Source: a virus. From it: 55,534 nt of DNA. Position numbers and translations under genes: made by a program. The stretch covers positions 1 to 55,534 of IMG/VR virus record IMGVR_UViG_3300016797_001377; one strand, given 5' to 3'. Every line of letters begins with the position of its first letter. Positions within the stretch are counted from its first letter, which is position 1. Under the pieces are notes generated by a model. It was not told the DNA's origin. It searched no databases and was given only the letters and a program-made list of their open reading frames with translations. Below, one piece after another: positions 19,084 to 27,782 of the stretch.

Positions 19084-19731
19084 TTAACTAATTGTATATC
19101 CTACTCCACCAACTAAGTACCAATCACCATTTCCTGTTCCATCATCAACACATACAAGGTGAACCGATTGACCTTGAGCATCTAATGTCAAGGTTGGTGT
19201 ACCGCCTGCACCAGGAAGAATTAAAGGATTAACTGCACCTTTAATATCTACTGCTCCAGTTTGTGCTTCAGAATAGACAAAGAATATTTCTTGACCAATG
19301 ACACCATCATTAAGTAAAACTGTAATAGCTGTACCTGTGGAATTACCTACTCTTTCAATAGTATACGGTGGAACTGCTGTGCTTGTTCCAACATTAATAG
19401 GTGATCCTCCAGCAAAAGTATCATTTAATGTTTGTGGATCCACATCGTTTCTAACCAAACCTCCACCGTTAAGGTTAAGATTTCCTGTCATATTAACATT
19501 GGTTAAAACATCAAAGGTGGATGCATTAATGTCTAAGTAGATTGTACTCAAACCAACTCTTAATGATTCTGTTTTAAGATCATTAAGATTAGTAATAGTA
19601 CCAGCAGTTGGGTTAAAGTAAACCTCCATTGCATTAATCTCACTTGTCAAGATATTAAAGTTATCGTTTAATACCAGTCTAGATCCGGATAATGAATCTG
19701 TTCCAAGAATTTCTGTTACGCTAATTGCCAT
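19084..19731 (-). CDS. Short fibre-type protein sharing its N-domain with the 940-residue fibre
   Basis: The 215-residue protein opens MAISVTEILGTDSLSG and then LNDNFNILTSEIN, which aligns with the start of the fibre at 5525-8347 (MAITIQELLASDTISQ, INFNFDQLL). A shared virion-docking domain is inferred. The rest is a compact beta domain (AITVLLNDGVIGQEIFFVYS, SVHLVCVDDGTGNGDWYLVG) like the knobs found at the ends of phage fibres. It lies 7 bases from the gpI-like gene upstream and 17 bases from the 705-residue gene downstream. It may be a short fibre or the docking piece for a longer one. Confidence 0.6.
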   Translation of the reverse strand: MAISVTEILGTDSLSGSRLVLNDNFNILTSEINAMEVYFNPTAGTITNLNDLKTESLRVGLSTIYLDINASTFDVLTNVNMTGNLNLNGGGLVRNDVDPQTLNDTFAGGSPINVGTSTAVPPYTIERVGNSTGTAITVLLNDGVIGQEIFFVYSEAQTGAVDIKGAVNPLILPGAGGTPTLTLDAQGQSVHLVCVDDGTGNGDWYLVGGVGYTIS

Positions 19732-19738
19732 TTCTTTG

Positions 19739-22700
19739 TTATTTTATTACCAGGATATTCCTACCCTTTTTATATTTATTCCCGTTCGTGTCTGTAAGTT
19801 CAAGAGTGATCTCATATTTACCTGGATGCTTAAACAGATAAGTCAAGTATTTACTCTCAAAATATATATCGGCCACTCTAGAGTTAGTAGTATTCTTAAT
19901 TATCCATCTAGGATTAGCCTTACCAGGTATCTTACATTTATCATAAACAAACATCAACCAAGTCATCTTAGGTAATGTCTTTCCGTTATTTATAAACTTA
20001 GCAGTATTCCATGTTGGGTTACTTGCTTTATGTAATCCTTTTCTATAAATTAAACTAGGACACCCAGTAGATCCAGTAGATCCAGTTGATCCAGTATTTC
20101 CTGTAGATGGGCATACTCTACTACCATCTGCATATACAATATCAATATATGTCCAATCACCATGTACTCCAAAATATCTACATACAGCTTGTATAAATTT
20201 TTGATTATTGCTTGCATCATATACTACATTATAAACATACTTATTAATGATAGGATCTTTACTAACATTTAAACTTGATGCAGCTTGTGCCAATGTAGTA
20301 GTACTTAAATCAAAATAATGCTCGGCAGTATTACCTTTAGTGTCAGTGATCTTAAGATAAGTATCAGGTATTACTTCAGAAAATTGGAAAAACGCCGGTG
20401 TATCCCCGGTTGTACTAGTCATATCCCACCATAAGTGATAGGTATCATTCCAACCTCCTATATCTAAGTTATCCCAGAAATACGGTCCTGAAAAACTAGC
20501 CTTACCATCATCTTGGTAATTAAGTAATTGGAAGTCAGGAGATGACCCTAATCCAAAATTATTCAGTATAGCATTAACACGATCTAACGATTCATATAGG
20601 CTAGGAGTTTCTTCTTCCCAAGTAATTGCAGGCTCTATAGGCAAATTCCAGTATGAACCATAATCATTCCACTTAAATTTTCCTTCGCTTGACCATGTAT
20701 AATTTTCTTTACGTGATTGATACCAACCTGAGTATTCAACCTCCCTGCTTTCAACACAAATAAAATCAGTCTTAACCTTAGAAGATATGTTATTATACAA
20801 ATCATATAATTTCATTTCAACCGTATAGGTTCCTACATAAGGTAAGATTACAGGTAATTTGCTATAGTCTGCAATAGGTCCTCTTATGACTTCAAAATAT
20901 GCAGGAGATATATCAGTCTCGTCTTTAAATATAGTCCATTCTATTTCATCAAAATTTCCACGCTCAATAGCATCCCAGGTAAATAAAGTCTCCCCTGGTA
21001 ACTGCTTAAATAATAATTGTGATCCAACAACAGATTGACATGTTACTTTTAATCTATCTACGTTTTGGCCGAATACTCTAACCACATCACCAGTAACAGT
21101 ATTCTCTTTACTTATATCCCAAAATACCCAAGGATCAACAAATGAAGTTTTAAGAGCAATCAATTGACTATATAAATTATTAACTACATCAGTATCAGTA
21201 TCTCCACCAACAGCAGTATATGTTGCACCTGTATTAGTGTCAGGATCATTGATTGTAAATATGTCACCTGCTGCTATACCTTGTGGGTCTATATCAAATG
21301 AAAAGAATTTATTGGCATCATTTAATTGATTCCATGTTAAGTCAATATTGTTCCATGTTAATGTATTAAATGAAGTATTCTCTAATGTTGTTAATGCACC
21401 AACAGGAATTCCAGGTTTGTCAGGTAGATACCAAGAAGATTCGCCATCGGGCCATGCACCTATTTTATTTAACTTAGGGGCATACCTAGTAAAGTATCCA
21501 ACGAAGGCATCAGCCAATGCTTGCACTGTTACATTGGCTCCATCAAACGGTGCTCCCATAGGATCATTAAAATCAGGTCCTATAGGCGGTGGTGGGTATA
21601 TAGTTCCAGTGTTAACTGGGCCTGCTATAATATTTCTACCAACACCAGTTGTGAAAGGGGCTACATAAGCATTACAGAAATTAACAATGGCTTCATCTAC
21701 TATTGCTTCACTTCCCAAACAAAAAGAAGAAAAACTTCTAAGATCTTCTATGTAAATACAATCATCAGTTGACAGTTTAAAATTTGCATCTATACCAGCA
21801 ACTATTTCTCTCTTATCATTTCTACTTATTGTATTTACTACCTCCAATAAACCAAAGAAATCTGCCTCACCAGTAATATCCTTAATATGAGCATTAAGTG
21901 GTAAGAATTCTTTTTCTAATTTTTTCTTAAGACCGAATAGCTTAATTAAGATTTCTTCAATAGTAAAATCAAAGTTTTCTTCAGTTATTGGTAAATCTTC
22001 AATATCATATTTATCAGGTACAATATTATTGATTCTATAAACAAGACTAAATAGGCTAGTTTTTCTAAACCTCTTATTAGGTAAAGTTATACTCTTGTCA
22101 TTATAATTAACAGTTGGATCAAATACACTAATGTTATTACCTTGAACATATTTTCCAAACTGTGGAGAATTTGCATCTACATTTTTCCAGAATTCTTTTA
22201 CTTGTAATGTATCATAACCAAAAAACTTAATAGCATTTACCAAACCTTTATATGAACCTATGAAAGGGTATACATTAGAACCTTCTAACATTATCTCCTT
22301 TCTCTTTAGGTTAACCTCCATGTAATCAGGTAATAGTTCTTTAATGTTAGTATCTCTAAATACACTACTATCAGATTCCAATATATTATAACCCATATTC
22401 TGTGTCATAACCTTTAAGCGCTCATCTTCTCCAACAGTTTCACCCCATACTAAAATTTCTGCAATAACTGCATCAGTACACTTATCCTTAATTAAAAGAG
22501 TTCTTTTAAAAGTATTTTCAGTTTCAGATCTGATTGCAAAATTAATTTGTAATGCCTCTGATGTAATCTTATCTGTAATGGTTAATCCGCTTGGGTCTAC
22601 TGTTTCTGTAGGATCATAATCTAATGGAATGTCTAATGCACTTATGATTTCTAGTGGTGGCCCATCCTGTTCCATCTCTAATGATGTCTGGGTTCCGGTA

Positions 22701-23023
22701 TCAAAATCCATATCAAACTGGAATAAAAAGATTTCCGTTGGGTCTGATGTTTGCCATTCAGCTACCCATTCACAAACGCCATTAGTTGCACCTGTAGTTC
22801 CACTAGGTACTTCAATACCATGAGGGAATCCGAATTTCTTAGTGCTTGTATTTGAATCTATAAATTCTTCAAGTATAAATAATTGACCCACTTCAAATAA
22901 CCCGATAGATACCTCAGGAAGGTAAACGGTACCAGTCCATTTATCTGAAGAAGCATCATAATCAAAATTATAATACTTCCCATTCTTATCAAAGAAATTT
23001 AAATATTGCCAATTATTAGCCAT
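19739..23023 (-). CDS. gpI/T4 gp7-like baseplate wedge protein with long C-terminal extension
   Basis: The protein has 1,094 residues. Around residues 255-275 it carries GSYKGLVNAIKFFGYDTLQV followed by KEFWKN, the pattern of P2 gpI-type tail proteins, in which a helix plus a (L/I)xxxGY motif precedes an aromatic strand. It directly follows the gp6/J-like gene, as gpI follows gpJ in P2-like and related contractile systems. The C-terminal half has beta domains, some resembling PKD/Ig modules (LPYVGTYTVEMKLYDLYNN; HPGKYEITLELTDTNGN), and a GSTGSTGSTG linker near residue 975. The extra domains could carry fibre contacts. An AATAAATAT element lies inside its 3' end and could serve the next gene. 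Confidence 0.68.
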   Translation of the reverse strand: MANNWQYLNFFDKNGKYYNFDYDASSDKWTGTVYLPEVSIGLFEVGQLFILEEFIDSNTSTKKFGFPHGIEVPSGTTGATNGVCEWVAEWQTSDPTEIFLFQFDMDFDTGTQTSLEMEQDGPPLEIISALDIPLDYDPTETVDPSGLTITDKITSEALQINFAIRSETENTFKRTLLIKDKCTDAVIAEILVWGETVGEDERLKVMTQNMGYNILESDSSVFRDTNIKELLPDYMEVNLKRKEIMLEGSNVYPFIGSYKGLVNAIKFFGYDTLQVKEFWKNVDANSPQFGKYVQGNNISVFDPTVNYNDKSITLPNKRFRKTSLFSLVYRINNIVPDKYDIEDLPITEENFDFTIEEILIKLFGLKKKLEKEFLPLNAHIKDITGEADFFGLLEVVNTISRNDKREIVAGIDANFKLSTDDCIYIEDLRSFSSFCLGSEAIVDEAIVNFCNAYVAPFTTGVGRNIIAGPVNTGTIYPPPPIGPDFNDPMGAPFDGANVTVQALADAFVGYFTRYAPKLNKIGAWPDGESSWYLPDKPGIPVGALTTLENTSFNTLTWNNIDLTWNQLNDANKFFSFDIDPQGIAAGDIFTINDPDTNTGATYTAVGGDTDTDVVNNLYSQLIALKTSFVDPWVFWDISKENTVTGDVVRVFGQNVDRLKVTCQSVVGSQLLFKQLPGETLFTWDAIERGNFDEIEWTIFKDETDISPAYFEVIRGPIADYSKLPVILPYVGTYTVEMKLYDLYNNISSKVKTDFICVESREVEYSGWYQSRKENYTWSSEGKFKWNDYGSYWNLPIEPAITWEEETPSLYESLDRVNAILNNFGLGSSPDFQLLNYQDDGKASFSGPYFWDNLDIGGWNDTYHLWWDMTSTTGDTPAFFQFSEVIPDTYLKITDTKGNTAEHYFDLSTTTLAQAASSLNVSKDPIINKYVYNVVYDASNNQKFIQAVCRYFGVHGDWTYIDIVYADGSRVCPSTGNTGSTGSTGSTGCPSLIYRKGLHKASNPTWNTAKFINNGKTLPKMTWLMFVYDKCKIPGKANPRWIIKNTTNSRVADIYFESKYLTYLFKHPGKYEITLELTDTNGNKYKKGRNILVIK

Positions 23024-23024
23024 C

Positions 23025-23294
23025 TTAATTTATTTTTTGATAGTCTTTAGGTACACCAAAGTTATAATAGATTCTAAGGTACTTTACTTTGTTTATCCAA
23101 AACAGCATAATAGGTCCTAAGTAATCATTTAAGAAATCGGCTAATCTATGATTCCTAAACATGTAATTTGAAAAGGAATTTTTCATTAAGTTTTCGTTAT
23201 AGTCATTACCTAAATTTTTTAGATCCCACCCTTCTTCATAAGTAGCTTTATAAACACTAGGCATTCCCTTTCTTCTTTCTGTAAATGTATTCAT
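23025..23294 (-). CDS. Small conserved-looking baseplate-operon protein
   Basis: This 89-residue soluble protein is rich in Tyr, Asn and basic residues (MFRNHRLADFLNDYLGPIML, INKVKYLRIYYNFGVP). It is squeezed between the gp6/J-like and gpI-like genes with one-base gaps on each side, so it is almost certainly a virion or assembly component of the wedge. No family is recognised. A small wedge accessory protein is the simplest inference. Confidence 0.6.
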   Translation of the reverse strand: MNTFTERRKGMPSVYKATYEEGWDLKNLGNDYNENLMKNSFSNYMFRNHRLADFLNDYLGPIMLFWINKVKYLRIYYNFGVPKDYQKIN

Positions 23295-23295
23295 A

Positions 23296-25152
23296 TTACT
23301 TTCCTCTTATAGCTTTCAATGTTGGGCTATCCTGTAGCCTTCCAGTATTTGTACTTCTTGCATTACGTGAAGTTGCAATTGTAGTTCCACGAGTTCGCTT
23401 AAGATCATTAAACTTGCTCTGTTGTGTTTTATTGTATAGGTTATTTGGAATAGCGCCTTTAAAGAATATGTTAAGCGAACTTATAGTATTCTTTTGTGGA
23501 ATAGGTTCATAGTAAGTTCCATTACGATCTTCCCACCCACCTCTGATTATTGCTAAATCATCAGGGCCTATAACCACATCGCCAAATTCATCTAACCCTA
23601 ATTGTGGATCTTCACCTTCTGCTAATGGTACCTTTTTATTTTCAATAAGTACCTTTTGGTCAGTTACAGGATCGGTACCATAAACTGGAACTACATAAAA
23701 GCCATCGGTAATTGCCTTTTCATTTTCTGCTGATATAAAGAATACATTAACAGAGTCAACACCATCCACATTTTCAATAATTGAAATTATATCAGATCTA
23801 GGAATACGATCCCTTCTATTGATTGTCATAAAGTAAGTACTAAGATTTTCTCTAATCTCTGCATGAATCTCTTCTTTATCAAAACCGTCTACGTATCTTA
23901 ATACAATATTAAGAGCATACTTTTTAATTATAGGATCATTTATTCTAACCTCAGCTGTAACAATCTGCCTGCCGCTTTGGTTAAGAATATCATATACCAT
24001 TTCTTTTTCATCTGCTGTCATAACAAATTCATCCTCAGATACACTAAAGTAATCTGTGTCACTTGTTATCTTTTTAGCAATATCAGGGATTAAGAAAAGG
24101 TAAACAATATTGTCATCATCTAAATACTGATCATCTTTAGTATTATATGCATCTATAAAAGAAAAGTAATCATACTTGCTTAAATAGTAAATGTAATTAT
24201 TAGGGTTAGCCAATACAAAAGAATTACTTTGATATGGGGCTATTAGTCTGGTAAATGCAGGATCTTCACTATCTGATCCAAACATTGGATTTCTTACAAT
24301 GTTTAATGATAGGACTTCATTAAGATCTACGTCGTTACCTTGTGGATCGGTACCAGGTTCTTTAAACTTAAGACCTAAATTTTTACCTCCAATGTTACCA
24401 GCAGTACCTCTTGTCTTTATATATGTTACCTTAATTATTGAACCTAATGCAGGCGGTTGACCAAATTGATTATTACCAAAGAAAACAGTTAAGCCACCGT
24501 TTACACTAGTTTTAACCATAGCAGCTTCTTCACCGTTATTCATATCATAAAGAGAATCTACCTTTTTCCATTTTTTACCATCTACATAAACCTCAACCAT
24601 GTATTGATCAGTAGGCTCCTTTGTGGTTAAGTTATAACTCTGTAATGCCAATCCGGTACCAGTAAAGGTTTGGTCTTCTAGTTCTCCTTGTATTAGCTGA
24701 ACATTAGTAAACTGCCGAGTGGTCTTTTCTAATCTAATATAATCACTGTCAAATTTTATAAAATAAGAAAGGCCATTCTGAGAAATTTCAAGAGGAGCCA
24801 TATTTAATATCTGTACATAATCTCCTTCTACGAGGGTTGATGCCGAGGTGTTTAGTCTTAAACCAATTATTCCTTGTGCAGATATCCCTCTCGTAGGATC
24901 GTGACCAGTTAACCTAGAAAGACCATAGATTGATTCAATGTTACGTGCTCTTGATATATTAAGCTCTGTTGCAACAGCTTCAATGTAAAACATTATAAGC
25001 TCGCCTAAGTTAGCAACTACAGTAAGTATCTGACCAAACGGGGACGCAGGCGTAAACACTTCACCGGCCTGGTCGTATTGTCTTTGGAGATATTCAAATG
25101 CGTCATAGAATAACTCCGTTGCTTTTATTCTTGTTTTACTGAAGAATGACAT
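23296..25152 (-). CDS. Baseplate wedge protein, gp6/J-like
   Basis: The 618-residue protein matches the gp6/gpJ architecture. A helical N-terminus carries the typical segment FGQILTVVANLGELIMFYIE, then NISRARNIESIYGLSRLTGH (J-like proteins have an aRtee-n..gL.r..G motif at this place). Beta domains follow in the middle. The C-terminal core has KKYALNIVLRYVDGFDKEEI, IRENLSTYFMTINRRDRIPR, then SDIISIIENVDGVDSV, matching the J pattern of a helix and ipxsdI..ai..v.GV..v. In T4, gp6 dimers form the inner ring of the wedge and contact gp25 and gp53. Here it sits directly downstream of the gp25-like gene, as expected. Confidence 0.85.
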   Translation of the reverse strand: MSFFSKTRIKATELFYDAFEYLQRQYDQAGEVFTPASPFGQILTVVANLGELIMFYIEAVATELNISRARNIESIYGLSRLTGHDPTRGISAQGIIGLRLNTSASTLVEGDYVQILNMAPLEISQNGLSYFIKFDSDYIRLEKTTRQFTNVQLIQGELEDQTFTGTGLALQSYNLTTKEPTDQYMVEVYVDGKKWKKVDSLYDMNNGEEAAMVKTSVNGGLTVFFGNNQFGQPPALGSIIKVTYIKTRGTAGNIGGKNLGLKFKEPGTDPQGNDVDLNEVLSLNIVRNPMFGSDSEDPAFTRLIAPYQSNSFVLANPNNYIYYLSKYDYFSFIDAYNTKDDQYLDDDNIVYLFLIPDIAKKITSDTDYFSVSEDEFVMTADEKEMVYDILNQSGRQIVTAEVRINDPIIKKYALNIVLRYVDGFDKEEIHAEIRENLSTYFMTINRRDRIPRSDIISIIENVDGVDSVNVFFISAENEKAITDGFYVVPVYGTDPVTDQKVLIENKKVPLAEGEDPQLGLDEFGDVVIGPDDLAIIRGGWEDRNGTYYEPIPQKNTISSLNIFFKGAIPNNLYNKTQQSKFNDLKRTRGTTIATSRNARSTNTGRLQDSPTLKAIRGK

Positions 25153-25166
25153 TCACTATCATATTT

Positions 25167-25532
25167 TTAAAATAGAGCACCAATTACTCTTTGTTCATTA
25201 ATGTAAATATCTACTAAAGCACCATTTCTTTCAACCGTGCTATAGAACTGTACTCTAGTATCTACTCCAAAACTTCCATCGCTACTGTTTAAGCAATAGG
25301 TTTGGATCTGTGTATTGATTCGTTGAGCAATAACAGATTCATTTAGCACTAAAGAAAAGATAAGATCATCAAGATTACACCCTACATTAGGGGCTCCTAA
25401 TACATCACCTCTCCTAGTAAATAATACATTCTCTATTTTAAGGATAAGTTGCTGTAGCTTATCAGTCACTTCGATAATGTCATCATTATACTTAGGTGCA
25501 TCTATGTCTCTACTATAAATTTCCTTAATCAT
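25167..25532 (-). CDS. Baseplate wedge protein, gp25-like
   Basis: The 121-residue protein is the right size for the gp25/GPW family (T4 gp25 has 132 residues). The central pattern LQQLILKIENVLFTRRGDVL followed by GAPNVGCNLDDLIF matches the family signature of a helix, then R/K-G-E, then x-fG-x-x-l. The C-terminal strands (VQFYSTVERNGALVDIYINE) complete the fold. This family acts at the baseplate-sheath junction and nucleates sheath assembly. The gp6/J-like gene is 14 bases downstream. The upstream leader contains an AATATATAA element, so this may be the first gene of a transcription unit. Confidence 0.88.
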   Translation of the reverse strand: MIKEIYSRDIDAPKYNDDIIEVTDKLQQLILKIENVLFTRRGDVLGAPNVGCNLDDLIFSLVLNESVIAQRINTQIQTYCLNSSDGSFGVDTRVQFYSTVERNGALVDIYINEQRVIGALF

Positions 25533-25548
25533 GGAGAATATTCTTTTA

Positions 25549-25557
25549 TTATATATT
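25549..25557 (-). promoter_or_regulatory. Late-promoter-like element AATATATAA
   Basis: The minus strand reads AGAATATATAATAAAAG, 17 bases before the gp25-like ATG at 25532. Confidence 0.55.
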
Positions 25558-25587
25558 CTCTACATTTTTTGAGGGTCTTAGATTATA

Positions 25588-26439
25588 TTAACCGGTGAAG
25601 AAGTAGTCAACACCTTCGTCGCCTTTAATCTCTTCAACAATCCTATCAATCTCTTCACGCCCCTCTCCAGCTATTAAATCGTAGTTTATAGTAATATTAC
25701 CAGGTAGGTTAAATTGGAAAGTTCCTAGTATTCTAGATAGCTGTATTTTGGCCATACCGATACAGTAACGGATAAAGGCTTCATCTTGAAATAAATTACA
25801 ATCAGGAATAGTATTGTAAACCTGGAAAACACAAGCTCCTCGATCCGGTAATTTTCCCATAAATCTAAGCTTCTTTGTTAACCTATTATAGTTATAGGAA
25901 ATCTGAGCCTGTAAAACCTGTCTAGCATTATCAATAAACTTAGAATTAATTACATAATACATAAGTTCTTCCGAACCGATACCAGCACCATAGACATCAG
26001 AGTATATAAATTTATCTAATGCAAAATCTGGGTCCATACCAGAAAAAGAATAATCCCCAAAGCCGCCATCTTCACCAGAAAAACCGTTCAATTCAAAAAC
26101 ATTATTAACTGCCCATATAGTATCTGGCATTTTAACCACACCTCTTGAGTTATTTACATCTGCTTCTGATAAAGTATTACCTCCACTATTATGGCTGATT
26201 CCTTGTCTAAAATCCTTTTCGGCCCAAGCAGATGCAGGTAAAGCAATAAACATTTCTTCTACACTATCTTCATAGATTTTATAAAAGTAATCCTTTGCCC
26301 TATCTATAATTCTAGCCAATTCTTTTTTAGGAACTGTAAAAGGTATTTGACAACCTACAGTTAAGTCATCATTAATCTGTTTGATCAAAGCATCTAAACA
26401 TTCAGCCGCATCCGGGTTACACCAACTTTTGTTTGCCAT
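25588..26439 (-). CDS. Virion protein, possibly neck/head-tail joining
   Basis: The protein has 283 residues. It is mixed alpha/beta with a Cys-containing N-terminus (WCNPDAAECLDALIKQINDD) and a C-terminal helical pattern FIRYCIGMAKIQLSRILGTF, then NLPGNITINYDLI and a final acidic helix (REEIDRIVEEIKG). I have an impression of similarity to structural proteins encoded beside gp25 in other large myoviruses, but cannot name the family with certainty. No membrane span or catalytic motif is seen. A neck, tail-completion or baseplate-accessory role is inferred from position. Confidence 0.5.
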   Translation of the reverse strand: MANKSWCNPDAAECLDALIKQINDDLTVGCQIPFTVPKKELARIIDRAKDYFYKIYEDSVEEMFIALPASAWAEKDFRQGISHNSGGNTLSEADVNNSRGVVKMPDTIWAVNNVFELNGFSGEDGGFGDYSFSGMDPDFALDKFIYSDVYGAGIGSEELMYYVINSKFIDNARQVLQAQISYNYNRLTKKLRFMGKLPDRGACVFQVYNTIPDCNLFQDEAFIRYCIGMAKIQLSRILGTFQFNLPGNITINYDLIAGEGREEIDRIVEEIKGDEGVDYFFTG

Positions 26440-26441
26440 CT

Positions 26442-27740
26442 TTATTTAATTTTTTCTATCTCTATTACTTCAGTATCTTTACTGAATCTTGCAAAATTTG
26501 TAGCTCTACCTTGTCTAAATATGCCACCTACCATCTCACCGCTAAATACACCTCTTTTACCAAAGACGTAACTATCTTCACATACTACATTTTTGCTAAC
26601 ATAAGATTCCTCAATTTTACAATCCTCAACTACAGTAGCTCCAAATAAGTTAGATTCAAATACTGAGCTATTTTTAATGTCACATCCAAAGATATCACAG
26701 TTAATTATATTACCTTGAATAACAGAATCTACAATATCAATTCCTTTAACTTCAAAGCATCTCATAAGCTTGGCATCCTTAATTTGTATTCTACCACTAT
26801 CGGCGTCATAATTAATTAAACCTTCTTTCATATCGGCTTTAGTTAATAGCTCAAATATCTTTTCTCTTATGCGAGGATAAAACATTTCCACTATTTGGTC
26901 TTCTGTTTTAAGATCAATCATTAAATGAATATCTGGGAACTTTTCCTTGAATGCCTTATATGTCTTATAGGACTCTATTACATGTCTGTGTTTTTCTAAT
27001 ACAGAATCCAAAAGCTTCAAATCATCTTCAGTGTAATTAGGATTAACAAGAGTTTCATAGAGTGAGGTAATAAAATGCTCGGTCATTGAAAGTATAGTGG
27101 AATACTTCTTTTCATAATCCTTTCCGCCTAAATACCTAAACTCAATATACCCTTTAGGTATCTTAGTAAAGTTTATACCATAATACTTGTCATTAACAAA
27201 TGCGTAATTTCTCCAAATGTTTTTACCTGGTGATGACTGTGTCATTCCACTTAAAGGTACAATAAACTTTATTGACTTTGCATAAACAGAATCCTTTCTA
27301 TTAGGAAAGGCTTCATAAACACGGTCTTCATCAAAATTAAGAACAAATTTACCAATATCTAATTTAGACATATTGGTAATAGGTCCTAATTTTTTACCGT
27401 CAAACGCAAGATTGACATGGATAGAACACCTTTCATTAGTAGTACCGTTTTCTCTTATCCACTTTAATGTTTTGGCCATTATTAATTTTGCCTCAACAAA
27501 AGGTAAAGGCCCTGTGACCAATTCAATCATCCCTGTACCACCAGAGTTATCCGGCTCCATTTTAAAGACATCCTCGGTTGGAGCAAAATCACTATGGGCT
27601 TTTTCCTCTATTCTAATTTTCTTATTAAGAGTTCTAGAAAGACTCTCTTTGGCTGAATCTATACTTTCATTTGCAAAAAATTCAAATTCAAATCCAACCT
27701 TAGAGGAATGAATAGCATTAAGTTCTTCGTTAGAATACAT
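26442..27740 (-). CDS. Amidoligase-like enzyme with C-terminal beta-helix
   Basis: The protein has 432 residues. The N-terminal domain shows the ordered motifs of the amidoligase (COOH-NH2 ligase, glutamine-synthetase-like) superfamily: VGFEFEFF at residues 15-22, IELVTGPL at 72-79, SIHVNLAF at 106-113, and GYIEFRYLGGKD near 205-216. Known members form amide bonds between a carboxylate and an amine using ATP; substrates of phage members are not established. Residues about 325-415 are a solenoid-like repeat (IVDSVIQGNIINCDIFGCDI, then NSSVFESNLFGATV), like pentapeptide or beta-helix proteins, with isoleucine and cysteine in the core. The gene sits inside the baseplate operon between a virion protein and an S1-like gene, with its own late-promoter-like element. 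Confidence 0.65.
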   Translation of the reverse strand: MYSNEELNAIHSSKVGFEFEFFANESIDSAKESLSRTLNKKIRIEEKAHSDFAPTEDVFKMEPDNSGGTGMIELVTGPLPFVEAKLIMAKTLKWIRENGTTNERCSIHVNLAFDGKKLGPITNMSKLDIGKFVLNFDEDRVYEAFPNRKDSVYAKSIKFIVPLSGMTQSSPGKNIWRNYAFVNDKYYGINFTKIPKGYIEFRYLGGKDYEKKYSTILSMTEHFITSLYETLVNPNYTEDDLKLLDSVLEKHRHVIESYKTYKAFKEKFPDIHLMIDLKTEDQIVEMFYPRIREKIFELLTKADMKEGLINYDADSGRIQIKDAKLMRCFEVKGIDIVDSVIQGNIINCDIFGCDIKNSSVFESNLFGATVVEDCKIEESYVSKNVVCEDSYVFGKRGVFSGEMVGGIFRQGRATNFARFSKDTEVIEIEKIK

Positions 27741-27743
27741 ATT

Positions 27744-27778
27744 TATCCTGATTTGTTTATATATTCCAAACCAGGATA
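27744..27778 (-). promoter_or_regulatory. Late-promoter-like element inside an inverted repeat
   Basis: The element AATATATAA (minus strand, 27757-27765) lies 17 bases before the amidoligase-like ATG at 27740. It is flanked by 7-base inverted arms TATCCTG (27744-27750) and CAGGATA (27772-27778). The arms could form an operator or a hairpin in messages reading through from the gene upstream. Confidence 0.5.
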
Positions 27779-27782
27779 AAGG

